Positions 24,736-35,597 of a stretch of 64,000 bases of DNA are shown in pieces (the stretch's first letter is position 1; each line of letters opens with the position of its first letter). A program made the translations under genes and the position numbers. The notes under the pieces are model-generated. The model was not told the DNA's origin and did not search any database. It saw only the letters and a list, made by a program, of their open reading frames with translations. Where the stretch lies: assembly GCA_001600495.1 (NCBI GenBank), contig BCKE01000015.1, positions 107,062 through 171,061 on the forward strand. The letters are read 5' to 3'. Source of the DNA: Pilasporangium apinafurcum. Taxonomy: Eukaryota > Oomycota > Peronosporomycetes > Pythiales > Pythiaceae.

Positions 24736-25587
24736 ATGGGAATTCGTGGCGTCATCTTCGATCTAGACGGCACATTGTTGGATACGGAAGGCATCAGTAA
24801 GCGATCAATTGCGAAAATCGTCGCACAATTCGGCAAGGAGTTTCCGGAGAGCCTGCGGAAGCAAATCCTCGGTCGTCCTAGCTCAGAATGGACGCGTATG
24901 GTGCTGGACGGGCTTAACATCTCCGACGCTGACCTTTCACCACTGGAGTTGGCACAGCAATGGGAGCACAATATGCACGAAATGATGGCCGAAGTTGAGG
25001 TTCTTCCAGGCGCATTAGAGCTCCTTCGGCGCCTCCATGCGTTGAACGTCCCCATGGTAATGTCCCCACCCGACCATCATTCTTTGTTTCAATTACAAAG
25101 GAGACCATTAATCAAGACACCCGCATTGTTGTCAACGATTTTCTATCTTTATTTTTGTATGCGTCTTGCTAATTAGGCACTTGGAACCTCCTCCAGTTCG
25201 GCGGCAGTGAGTGTGAAACGGCGCTATCATGAGGAACTCTTCTCATACTTCTCTGTGATTGTCTGTGGCAACGATGCAGCCGTGTTGAGGGGTAAACCCG
25301 CGCCAGATATCTTTCTCGTCGCAGCGCAACGACTTCATGCTCACATGAAGCAAAATGCGGTGGATGCCAACGAAGAACCAGAAGAGGAACCGTTGCCGAA
25401 ATATCTTGTGTTTGAAGATTCGGTACTGGGCATCCAAGCAGGAAATGCCGCAGGGATGCACACGATCGCCATCCCGGATACACGCATTCATGATGACAGT
25501 GAGGAACGCGAAAAGCTCTTTCAACATGCCGACGAGATTCTCACATCATTGGAGCACTTTGATCCGACAAAATATGGGTGGAAATAA
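24736..25587 (+). CDS. HAD-superfamily phosphatase, PUDP/GS1-like
   Basis: Exons 24736..25056 and 25177..25587 give 243 residues; the 120-nt intron is GTAATG...ATTAG in phase 0. The ATG at 24736 is taken as the start because it places the catalytic motif (FDLDGTLLDTEG) at the very N-terminus, as is usual. The cap domain contains ILGRPSSEW. Motif II is GTSSSS, motif III is the Lys in RGKPAPDIFL, and motif IV is FEDSVLGIQAGNAAGM. This pattern fits pseudouridine 5'-phosphatase (GS1/HDHD1) and related sugar-phosphate phosphatases, so the substrate is not certain. It lies on the same strand as RBBP4, 371 bp downstream. Confidence 0.9.
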
Positions 25588-25835
25588 ACTGAAATTGGAC
25601 GAGGAAGAGGTGAGCAAGAGCAATAAGATGGAGTACAAGGAAACATGAAATAAATGCGATGTTGTTTCTTAGTTTACTCGTCTTTACTCATGGTATTGAC
25701 GGCACCTGCTTAACTGTGGGTGTCGACGACGGTATAATTAGTCACCCAAATTTTGTATGGTAATTATAACGCTGGTTAAGCTTCGGTGCTCATGTTCCAG
25801 TGGATGGTGATTATAAAAATTGACTCGCGCTGAGC

Positions 25836-28577
25836 ATGGGGAAGATGATTCCTAGCGATAGCAGCCAAGAGTTAAAAGACACGTATGCGGCATGGCTGAA
25901 GCAAATTGACGACGACAATCCAGCAAAATTGCTCAAATCCTTGCATAAGCATGGACGCAAGAAGTCGAAAAAAGCGAAAAAACAACAATTCTTGCACGCA
26001 CTTCAACCTACCCAAGCTAGTTCGCAAAAGCAGATCGCAGTGATAGAACGGGTATGACGTATATATGCCCGTGAACGTGATGAGCAGTTCTCATATCATA
26101 TCTTCATTGACTGTGGATTTGAATAGGAAGAATCCAAATTGCCCAAACTGGTTACTCGACCAACAGCAGCGTCCATTGAGGAATCAAAAGAGCGCCGACA
26201 TCAAGCTCTTGCAAATGAAGCAAATTACATCGCTTTTCGATATCAGACTCCATTCCGTCCCGGTCTCGCTTTTTTTGAATTACTTATGAATTATTTAATT
26301 CGAGGAAACAGCCATCAAATAAAGCACAGTACCACAGATTTTCCCAAAACGAACAACCAGCAACAGATAACCAAATACTCCTTGCCAGGGTTTCCGATTT
26401 GCGTTCCACCAACATTGATTCGATTTATGCGAAACGATGGGATCCAGGCTGCTCTATTCTATACCCAGGAATGTGCTGACGCAATATCGAACGGAAGCGA
26501 TGATAGTCAGATTCTTCATATGCAACATTACTCATCACAGCATCAATGGGGGGATGCCGAACGTTCTGCAGTAATGAGAATCTTGACAAACAGCACACAT
26601 GAGGTCAAAGCTGTATTAAAGCAAGAAGAAAATGTAGATTGCCGAAGCAACGCCAGTACTCTTTTGATGTCACAAGAAGAAATTGAAACAGCACTGGAGA
26701 GATTTTGGACGCCTATTTCTGATGTTAATCAGCAAGAAATCTATAAAAGTCGCTACTGTGCTATTCAGAAGTACATTCCGTGCAAAGGAGCATCAATTGG
26801 CTCGGCTCAAGGCAACTATAGAGCTTGGATCGTCCGATCAGCATATCGGAAAAAGGATGCATCTTCTGTCGTATGGATTCTCACCGATAGCGAGGACTCA
26901 TTGATGACGAACTCGTCGAATGAATCATGCCATATTGTGAAGTCTATAGGTGTTCAGTCCTGGAAAGACGCTCGACTCATCGCTTCTACAATGGCTCATA
27001 CACTTGAAGGACTGTTAAAAGTATCGTTTTCTGAGTTTGTCGTAGATATTCTCCAAGGAAATGACGGTAGGTGGTGGCTGTTGCAGGTAAAAGCATTCGA
27101 GGTACGAAGTCAGCAGCGTCCTAACTCCGCTGCTTCGTGTTCATCATCGTCATGTTCAAGTGTATATCGAGTGAATTCAGCTCCAAATCGACTCGAAACA
27201 ATTACATCTTCTGCTTCTAGCTCGTCTCATCTGATTCGAAAGAAATGGCGTTGTGCTGGACGCTACTGTTCACTATGTCCATCAGATTCGTCTACACTAG
27301 ATAACAACAATGAAGAACGTGGACGGCAACCAGAGTCTGATCCAAGCGGCTATCTGACGAAAAAAGTTATTATAAGTTGCGAATTTTACGAATCATTCGT
27401 ATCCAAGCAGGATATGAGTCTTGCGAGTGGATTTAGCAATTTCACCTCGGCACTATCGTTCCATTTGCAACATCGATTAGCACAACGAGAAAAAAATCAA
27501 CTCTACGAGCCGCAGCCATTATGTAGCACTTGTGTTCGTCACTACCACTACTTGCGGGAGCAGTGGGCAGAAGCAGTGCCAACCACATCAACCACCATAA
27601 AGTCGACCCTAAGAACCAAGAAGCCCACAGCATCTATGAGCATAGCCCAGTTACCACCGCGTCAGCTACCTTCTCTCGCCTCATCTCCATCTGCCACATC
27701 GACGATAGCAATAGCATCTTCTTCCGATCCAGTCATCACTTCCAAATACCAATCGTACAAAACCCAACCGGAAGCTGTGAACAAAGAGATAAAGTATGTT
27801 CTGCCAGATGAACCTGCGCGACCATCGTATTTGGACGAAATGGCCTCAATTGAACGAATGCTGGAAGAACAAGAAACGCACTCTCAAATAGTATCCACAT
27901 CAAGGCAAGGATTATCCATGGAATATGTGCAAAACCAAAAGATAAACCGAGAAGTGTTTGAAACTGAATCCTCATTGAAATTGAACTACTCAAGTCTATT
28001 CGAGCGCAGCGACGGCACTGATCGGATTGAAGAGATGTGGCAGAGTATCGTCATGAAACCATTAACATTGCCAATACCACCGTCGAAAGCAGAACACGGA
28101 GATCGCCAAAAACCACAATACAACTCGTTCTCCGTAACGAAGGCATTGGAGAAGTTAGTGGAAGACGGAGATCCAACGGCGTCTCCCGTGTTGTCAAGTG
28201 AGACTTCTACCAAGTCGATGGTTATCCCACACAAACTTACTGAGCACATGATCTCCATTCACGATCCCCAGCAAGTGTTTGTCGATGAAGCATATCGCGA
28301 TAAAATTGTGCGGGAGGCCGCAAATGTCATTTCGTCTGGTCAGCGTACCGTTCGGTTGGTAGTTTTGCCACTCGCAATAACCCACGAAGCCGAACCAGAT
28401 GAAGAAAACGAAAAGAAATCAAGACAGTTAGGAGAAATGGCGCTGCGATCACTCTTTTTGGATCTAAGGCAAATCATAGAAGATATTGCTCCAGCGTCAC
28501 TTGGCATATCGTGGAGTACCCAACCGCAAATTGTGCATGACGCAATTGGATGCACTTCGATGATCGTGCCTACATAG
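25836..28577 (+). CDS. Uncharacterised 888-residue protein
   Basis: Exons 25836..26051 and 26127..28577 join in phase 0 across a 75-nt intron. The N-terminal 70 residues are basic (RKKSKKAKKQQF). A folded middle part is suggested at about 260-420 by YIPCKGASIGSAQGNYRAW, VVWILTDSEDS and DILQGNDGRWWLLQVKAFE. Two cysteine pairs, CSLC (after RCAGRY) and CSTC, lie near 450-530 and could bind zinc. Ser- and Thr-rich linkers follow. A last ordered block (VRLVVLPLAITHEAEP, then ALRSLFLDLRQIIEDIAP) ends the protein. I do not recognise a family. Codon use, the clean splice and the long frame all support a real gene. Confidence 0.8.
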
Positions 28578-30741
28578 TCATGTAAGGAAACCGCGCACGG
28601 CTCACGAGACATTTACTTCGAAGATGGATATTTAATCGACTGGTGTTGATATAGGTAGTGCAGCATCAGGTAATGTCCACCAAAGGACACCATTGTTGCG
28701 TGATGGTGAGCTGAGAGTGCCTGTAACATCCTCAATGGACACAAATTTTTCTCTCCAACGATATATATGTCGGCCACCAAAGTACGCACAATACACGCAT
28801 ACAAGATAACTATTGCCAATCGCACTGGTAGATTACTCGGTTCACTACAAATGGCTGAACAGTTGAGTGGTGCTTCTGTATAGACTTGGAGTCAGCGAAA
28901 GTCGTAACAGCAGAACGAACGACATTTTTCATTACTGCACTCATGGCGTAATGCACATGCCTGGATGAGACGCTAGTTCCGGTGAATCGGCCTCGTACAA
29001 TCAATCAAGATGCATGGCCATGGGGACATAAGCAGAGACAGATCGAATATTTAGGGCAAACGTGACAATGGCACCACTCTTACATGACTCTGAAATTTTA
29101 TGCAACGTTGCAATTTGCAGCAAGGCAGACAGGAAGATTGATCACTAGAGCATGTTTCATACGATTCTGAACAGACTTTTCCATGGACCGATTTTATCTG
29201 AACTAAGAGCATATCCAGTTTGCACAAAATGATGATACTTATTGGGGATGAGAAGTGAGGGTATCGTCATGTAGGTGAAGCCAAGAGGCACATTACTGTT
29301 AAAACACAATTTAACAACAGCTTTGAAATACCATTGCGTGTGTGATGATTCCGACCCGGTTGGTTAAAAAACCAGGAGTTGGATGACGACATTCAGATAT
29401 TCGGAAAAGATTGTCGATTGAGTTTGTGCTTTGCGTTTCAGTAGATTTCAATTCACACCAAGCACGCCAACAATTAATTCAATCGTCTACCATCGATTGA
29501 CGAAGGAATATGACCACAGTATTGTGAGGTATATAAACTGAAAGCAGACTAGTCACTGAAGACTGTCTATGACACCCACGTTTCTGCACAACACGCTCCG
29601 TTTCAATATTTGATCTGAATCGAGTCAGACGATGACTTTTGAGAAACCACTCCAGACACGATGGCCAATAGTGATTTTCGCAGGAGGAACTAGTACAGGG
29701 AAAGAAGACAATGTTTAGAAGTGCATCGAAGAAACTTCAACCCTCTTTGCACAAAAAGGATGTATATTGGTTGCATACTTTAATAGTAGAAGCAATATTT
29801 GTTTGGTTCATTCACTCAGCCAAGCATCATAAGCGAAACCACCATATATCATAATGCACGCATCCTAATTCCCCACTTACAAGGCTGAGCAAGCAGCACG
29901 GATCGCATTATGTGACATCTGAAGCTGGTTCCAACAGTAGGTATGCCGTTGTTGCGTGGATATCTGATTGGATCTGTTCAGAGAGGTCACAAATTCAGAC
30001 CGAGGCTACAGACAGTAGCATACTCAACGAACTCGTTAGTAGTACTTTTCAACACTTTGTTCCCACTCTCGAAATGCTATGTTGCTTGCTTCCCGTCACC
30101 TACCGGTATCAATATGTACCAGCCTCAAAAGTCGGCGATAACATGTTCGCGCGGGAAAGGGATAAATCCGTTCGTTCCTGTCAGGAAAAGCTAAATCTTA
30201 CATGCCGCAATCCGATAAGTGCTCAGCTGCTTATGAACCCAGTAAATCACACAGCACCTGTCTTGTTATTCCCAAGGATAATCAACGAACTTTTATACCT
30301 TCATGTTCAACATGGACTTTAATCATATGATTCTTTCCTGCGATGGGTACATATATGGTACATTGTGTGCGCCAGTAAGTTTCGAAAGTGAAAGAGACGC
30401 AGCAAAGCTTTCGCTCCTTAGTTTTGTAGTTGAGATGGAATCTCCTTTCTAGCGTCCAGCAAAGATACAGGTATGATAGGTTCCTTCCTCTCCCGCCTGT
30501 AAGCAAATCATCCTCCCATAGAATAAGGTAACTATCTTTTTATTGTAATTGGCCTTCGATCACGTCGCCATTAACACCAGGATGCGATAAATACGTCAAA
30601 GTTGCAACGTAGAAACGCATGCTGATCATAGACATTATGCCAGTCCCAAGGTACATTCTGGGTGTTAAATCTGGGAGGTCTACTCACTTCAATTTTGAGG
30701 GAAATCCAAAAATACGCCCGTAATTTTGAATATAATCCTCT
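28578..30741. other. Gene-poor interval with scattered decayed sequence
   Basis: About 2.2 kb with no intact gene. It includes one copy (about 29788-29835) of a sequence repeated at 30798-30840, which marks it as part of the element-rich zone continuing to 35.5 kb. A 136-codon open frame at 29912-30322 has no family resemblance and an unconvincing composition. A TATA-like GTATATAAAC occurs at 29530 without a credible gene behind it. Confidence 0.5.
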
Positions 30742-30793
30742 TTACCCTTTAGTCCCATTTGTACCGCGCGGTACAAATGGGACTAAAGGGTAA
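30742..30793. repeat. 52-bp perfect palindrome
   Basis: The sequence from TTACCCTTTAGTCCC at 30742 to GGGACTAAAGGGTAA at 30793 equals its own reverse complement at all 52 positions, centred between 30767 and 30768 (ACCGC|GCGGT). There is no spacer. The flanks do not continue the symmetry. It sits 11 bp before the Fanzor1-like relic. Confidence 0.95.
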
Positions 30794-30804
30794 CAACAGA
30801 AGCA

Positions 30805-31300
30805 ATGTTTGTGCGGCTTATTCACCCAACCAAGCCTCATCCCGCCGGGACGAAGAAGTATACGTTTTGGCACGAGAACTTGAAGTAGAGAGAACACGAG
30901 TACGTCAGGATCATCCGAGCGATGCCTTCGTTCAAGACGGTGTTGTACGACCAGTATATGACAAGCCTCGAGTACGTGTGGAGGCACCTCAACTTCTTGG
31001 TGAGCTTTTGCGCGATGCGTCCATTCCATAAATGGCGTTTCCTTCAATCCAGATTTGGTCGGAAGACGTTGGCACATCTGGTAAAGCAGTTGGTGCCCAC
31101 ACCAAATCCTCAGTTTTGCATTGGCCTTGGTGCCTGAAGTCGACAGGACTTCATCAAGTGTCACGTGTACATACGTCAAGCTTTCCCATCAGATTCTTCG
31201 CTGCAACAACAGGGAGACGTGAATGGATCGAAGAACATTCTTACACTCGCCATGTGTCTCCTACATGGACTTCCAAGACTATTAGAGCTACGATGAGGAG
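30805..31300 (+). pseudogene. Decayed Fanzor1-like (TnpB-type) nuclease gene fragment
   Basis: One reading frame across this span keeps recognisable TnpB/Fanzor character although it is interrupted. The core MPSFKTVLYDQYMTSLEYVW, followed by FCAMRPFHKWRFLQ and then VKQLVPTPNPQFCIGLGA, parallels the Fanzor region of MPSFKT..., ERPFL.W.F and the YGDWS-like RuvC strand. Near the 3' end, GDVNGSKNILTLAMCLLHG resembles the RDVNAA.NI RuvC motif that closes the nuclease domain. The cysteine pairs expected just before that motif are not evident. Fanzors are eukaryotic RNA-guided DNA nucleases spread by transposons. This copy lacks an intact N-terminus and is certainly inactive. The family call rests on motif order by eye. 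Confidence 0.6.
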
Positions 31301-31329
31301 TATAGAGTGTAGGAGGAGTATGCGTGGGC

Positions 31330-32018
31330 AACAATAGAGTCTAACAATCTCTCAAACAGTCTAGTCCGTATTCTGGTATCTGTCAACACCAGAGTGGCCG
31401 ATGTACAACATGCGGCATTGCTTAGCTGATGTTGTCCCGCTTCTGGCCTCATAAAGTGGGATTTTTTGTTATGAAATTTAAGAGGTTCGAGCCCAACAAC
31501 CTGACAAGGGGTAGGTTAATTGAACGATACATGGCCGAATAGATGCAGTTTGTGAGGTCGAATGTGGCGTCTGGGTGGGTACGAGTCGGGCCATTTGCAA
31601 AAGGTGGACCGTCGACGTCTCCATTGTGTATGTGCGCATTTGTACGGTACGCCCGACAGATTGTGTGGCTTCTTTCTCCCTCACGGTTCAGCACACACAC
31701 ATTTTTTTGGACGAGCATTCGAGCGCTTGGCAATCATTCACTTTTGCCGTGAGGAACTCCCGCTCCAGCACAAATCCTTCCTCACATATCCGAATCGAGA
31801 CTCGACGGAGAAAAGAAAACAGATCCGGATAGAGCGAAGTCACATCCAACTACAGATACACAATCCGTACGCCATCTTTCCGTCATTATCAAGCTTCACG
31901 CCGAATTTCACTGGGTGGATGGAGCAGCAGAGAAAATAAAAAACTAACACCAAATAGCAGAAGACAATTACAGACAGAAAGAGATCAACACAGCAATCGA
32001 CGCAGGAGCAGACATAGC
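31330..32018. other. Intergenic and probable 5' region of the next gene
   Basis: No convincing gene was found; several overlapping short frames on both strands cancel each other. The last 200 bp are A-rich and likely form the 5' UTR of the gene starting at 32019. Confidence 0.45.
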
Positions 32019-33008
32019 ATGGGAATCATGGCATGGTTGAGTTTGTTCAAGTTTAGCTGGCTGCGCAAGTGCAAGGTGTGTGGTGTGCGTGGCGGCAAAT
32101 GCGTATGCAAGCGACCGTCACTGGCATTGGAACACATTTTCTTCCTGGAGGAGCGTAAGAACAAGTATGGCGCACGGAATTTCAGTCACGTGAGTGACAC
32201 GATGGTCACGTCCACGACCAGTACAGTACTGACAGCAAACAACACGGTGCTGATGCGAGGGTCCCTGGGCGATGAATTCCGATTCACAGACTATTACTAC
32301 AACCCGAGTTACCCGCCGAATGCGCCGAGTACGATCAACAGCAATCAGCAACAGCCACCACTGAGTCAGAGTACGTTAAGTTCATCTACATCATCGTCGC
32401 TTTCCAATCAGACGCTTCGAAGTGCCCAGCAACAACATAACCAGAATAACAAGAAGAGTGCGACACCTACGTCTACTTCACAGAGTACAGCATTGGTTAC
32501 AAAGAATACTGGAGCGATGATATTACGAAAAGCGAGCAGTTTTCGGAGTCAATCCTCAAACGACTACATCGATGTGAACTCACAACAGTATAGATACAGC
32601 CGCAAGCGATCACGCGGCCATCAGAATAGTGTGACAACGTTGACAACTGCGCGTATCAATTCGCGCGCAAACTCTGCGATTCGCAAAGAAGAAGGCTGCT
32701 CCTTCCAGTTCTACGGCCGTGGAGGGACCGGTACCAACAGCAATATGTACAGCCAAACCAACCGGACCATGAGCGATTCGTTAGTGAGGCGGTCAAGCAA
32801 CGCCAGTTCGATACGGATGTCGCATTCGTCAGATTGCAGTGTCGAGAACAATTACGGGTCCTATAATCCACGCGGTTACTTCGACAGTTTTGGTCCTGCG
32901 GTCATTCAGGAAGACGAAGACGCGCTGGACCAACTCCATGGGTGGTTCCAGAACTCCCCCACGTCCACCGACGGTTCGTTGGCAATGTCGCGACTCAACG
33001 GCTACTAG
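32019..33008 (+). CDS. Low-complexity Ser/Asn/Gln-rich protein with N-terminal cysteine cluster
   Basis: A single exon of 329 residues. The first 35 residues hold a hydrophobic then cysteine-rich segment (WLRKCKVCGVRGGKCVCKR) that could bind a metal or be lipid-modified. The rest is rich in Ser, Asn, Gln and Thr, with basic patches (RYSRKRSRGHQ), several RxxS-type sites and an acidic end (EDEDALDQLHGWF). I do not recognise it. The frame is uninterrupted for 990 nt and the composition is plausible for a regulatory or RNA-associated disordered protein. A strong hairpin begins 14 nt after the stop codon. A second ATG at residue 4 is possible as the start. Confidence 0.7.
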   Translation: MGIMAWLSLFKFSWLRKCKVCGVRGGKCVCKRPSLALEHIFFLEERKNKYGARNFSHVSDTMVTSTTSTVLTANNTVLMRGSLGDEFRFTDYYYNPSYPPNAPSTINSNQQQPPLSQSTLSSSTSSSLSNQTLRSAQQQHNQNNKKSATPTSTSQSTALVTKNTGAMILRKASSFRSQSSNDYIDVNSQQYRYSRKRSRGHQNSVTTLTTARINSRANSAIRKEEGCSFQFYGRGGTGTNSNMYSQTNRTMSDSLVRRSSNASSIRMSHSSDCSVENNYGSYNPRGYFDSFGPAVIQEDEDALDQLHGWFQNSPTSTDGSLAMSRLNGY

Positions 33009-33021
33009 AGAGTAATGAAAG

Positions 33022-33077
33022 CTTTGGGATATTCTGCTCCTCTTGGAATGCAACAAGACGAGCAGAATATCCCAAAG
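33022..33077 (+). promoter_or_regulatory. Strong hairpin in the 3' UTR
   Basis: CTTTGGGATATTCTGCTC (33022-33039) pairs perfectly with GAGCAGAATATCCCAAAG (33060-33077). After one C-C mismatch the stem continues for five more pairs (TCTTG with CAAGA), leaving a loop of about eight bases. It starts 14 nt after the stop codon at 33008. It could be a transcript-stability element, a small-RNA precursor or a trace of an inverted duplication. Confidence 0.85.
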
Positions 33078-34641
33078 GAAATGACCAACTCCTCTAGTAC
33101 GAGGAGGCAGGTAGTGATTAAGAGGTAGAGGAAGCGATTTTTGGCCTTTTGTTGCCATCATAGATCTAATTATTAAACATCGGTATGCAATTATTAAATG
33201 TAAGAAGAAGGAGAAGAAACAATATAAAGGAGTTTGCCGTGTTGAAGGCTTTGAGAGCGACACGTTATTGCATTGAAATAGTCATTGCATGCGCATACAA
33301 CAACAGTGTGTGACTCGAGTGCAAATGTATTATTTAAGTCCAAATTTGTTGATCTACCCATCCATCGAGCCTCTCTTTAGTGCAACGGATGGGTGGTGGT
33401 GGATCATTCTCACACGTACGTAGACCGACTGACTTCAGACGGATGCATAAGTGGAACCAATGCCATCTTCGCATAGGAACGGATCAGGCGCAACTTTTGT
33501 CGGCGATCGTAGCATAAAAATATTGGATACAAGTGCCAACTCTCGCTAAGTCGACAAAGATGGTTATTTGTCATCGTTTCGACCATCAGTGCAAAAATGT
33601 GTGAATATTATAACAAAATTAAACGATTCTTTAACATATGGGCGAATAAAACAAAGAGCATATAGCGAACCGTTATTTTGTATGAGAGCAAAAGCTGCCA
33701 TAATGCAGGGTTTTCATTCTAGCCGAGATAGTCGAGCAGGAAAGAATCGTTTCTATTGATGATTCTGTTCCTCCTCTGCGTTGATTTTGATTATTAAGTC
33801 AACAGCATACTTCGCACGCATTAGTACAAAATCGAAACGAACCCATCTGTCTCATCTGCTAACTTCCCGTAGCAATCTACGAGATCTCGTTTTGTAGATT
33901 CGCCTTCACATTACAGCGATTTCCCATCGATATCATGCTTCTGTCTCCATTTTCCATTACATCGTAATGGAAATATAGAGCAAAATGAACGCGACAACGT
34001 TAGTTGATACATTTGTAAACGGTTCTATGGAAATAAAAAGAAAAGCAAGAGAAATCGGCATTCGATTACATCAACATCTTATCTTGTCGGCGGTCTCTCA
34101 AGCAATGATATTGGTCATGATGTCTGTTTCTATATGAGACCAAACCAAACAAAATTATCCTTAATGCATTTTCGAGGTTTTTTGTAGTGCCTTCAAAGTT
34201 GGTGCGATTTTGAAACTATATGTAGGTCCATTCGACAAATCTCAATTTTTGTACCAAAATCAACAATAAAAAAATGACCCTTCACATCTCGTCCTAATAA
34301 CTTCATGAATACTCGGCCGATTTCTATGCTTGATAGCTCAAAATGTAGCGGAAACGTTGTAGAATATCGTGGTATGCTTAGTTGAAAAAAAGCTCAAAAA
34401 GCGTGTAAGGATACTCTTATTTGGTTTGGTCTCATATAACAAAAAAGTTAGTTTTGCTGCAGGTTTCCTACACGTTCTCTGCTTTATTAGGTATCAAAGT
34501 ACCCCTATCCTCTCACCCTATTGCATTACACAAAAATTCACTTTGGAAGACTTACCTTGAAGAGATCATATGAGATACCAAAGGAGGAGCTCCTTTTTTT
34601 GTTCGAATCCAACTTGACCAGCAAAAGCTAGTTGATACCAG
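33078..34641. other. Intergenic, AT-rich, no gene seen
   Basis: About 1.56 kb, AT-rich, with only short frames. The region runs up to the 3' side of the Fanzor2-like relic, so part of it may be element sequence that is no longer recognisable. No terminal repeats were found. Confidence 0.45.
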
Positions 34642-35374
34642 TCAACCGCGGAGTAGCCATCTCTGACACCTGAACTCCATGAATAAGTGTTCATTCTTGA
34701 CAAAGATGTTTCTAGTAGTGTTGGCATCGCTATCAAGGACAAACTTGCAGTGAGGATAATCAAAGACTTTCTGGTGCTTCATCTCGTGGTTGATTCTCCC
34801 ACACTGAGAACAAACCTGTGTTGTATACTGTTCCTCACAATTGTATGTGTGATCTTTGCCTTCCTTTCACATCGATACTATCGCGCCACGCTTTCCGGAC
34901 AATTGCTTAGATTTGGAAGAAATGGGGGATAGGAGGCTGATGCATTGCTCACGACTACGCAAAGTTGATTCATATCCATCACCAGCTCTAAGATACTCTT
35001 GGGAGAGGAGCTACAACAATGCTCACTTAAATCATATGCAGCGCGATGCGCCATCTTTATGCAAGCTGATGAGTCACTCGGAGAGATGAAGCTTTAGGAA
35101 TAGCATCGCGACGGATTACCTGGTTCTAGCCATCTGACTATACATACCAATCAATCTCCAATTTCACAGCCGCAAGAGCAGCGTAATAATTCGACTTGTA
35201 CCATAGAGAATTTTTCTCAGTGAAATCATAGGAAGACAGAACGAATGCAAAGTAGACACGAAAGGACTCCAGTGAGATCGATCCTTGAATGACTTTAAGG
35301 AAAACAGAGTGGAGGACAAGATATCTGAGCGCAGCAATAGCCGGGAGGAGTTGGTCAACATCTGTATCATACAA
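34642..35374 (-). pseudogene. Decayed Fanzor2/TnpB-like nuclease relic
   Basis: The clear part is 34824..34642 on the minus strand and its short upstream extension. It reads EEQYTTQVCSQCGRINHEMK, then KVFDYPHCKFVLDSDANTTR and NIFVKN. This is the order of the TnpB C-terminus: a ...E.YTSK.CS.CG zinc ribbon, a second C..C pair (one cysteine lost here) and the RD.N.A.NI RuvC aspartate motif. Upstream (to about 35374) the frames are scrambled, but a stretch ending LWYKSNYYAALAAVKLEIDW may be an N-terminal part. The copy is broken in several places and inactive. Fanzor2 proteins derive from IS607-type TnpB. The zinc-ribbon call is good; the limits are not. Confidence 0.62.
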
Positions 35375-35597
35375 ACATCAGCGACATCCAAATAAAAACA
35401 CTCTTTGGGCGCAACAGATAGGATGATTATGGTTGTTGGCAAATTTCGCTAATGTAGATTCATGTGTCCCACACTAAATTATGCAACTCAATTTAATGTA
35501 AAAATGGTGTGGTGTGTTGCCGACTTGCGGATCCACCAGTCATCCACCAGGAAAATTACGTGGAATCATATTCACGAGGTAAAAAGGAACAGACAAT

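Noticed and set aside
29912-30322. 136-codon frame in the element-rich zone
   Set aside because: No domain or motif, competing frames of similar length, and located in decayed repeats.
31485-31500. tRNA B-box-like GGTTCGAGCC
   Set aside because: The flanks do not form a T stem and no cloverleaf can be drawn.
34590-34610. tRNA B-box-like GTTCGAATC
   Set aside because: No A box, acceptor stem or T-stem pairing around it; it lies beside the TnpB-like relic.
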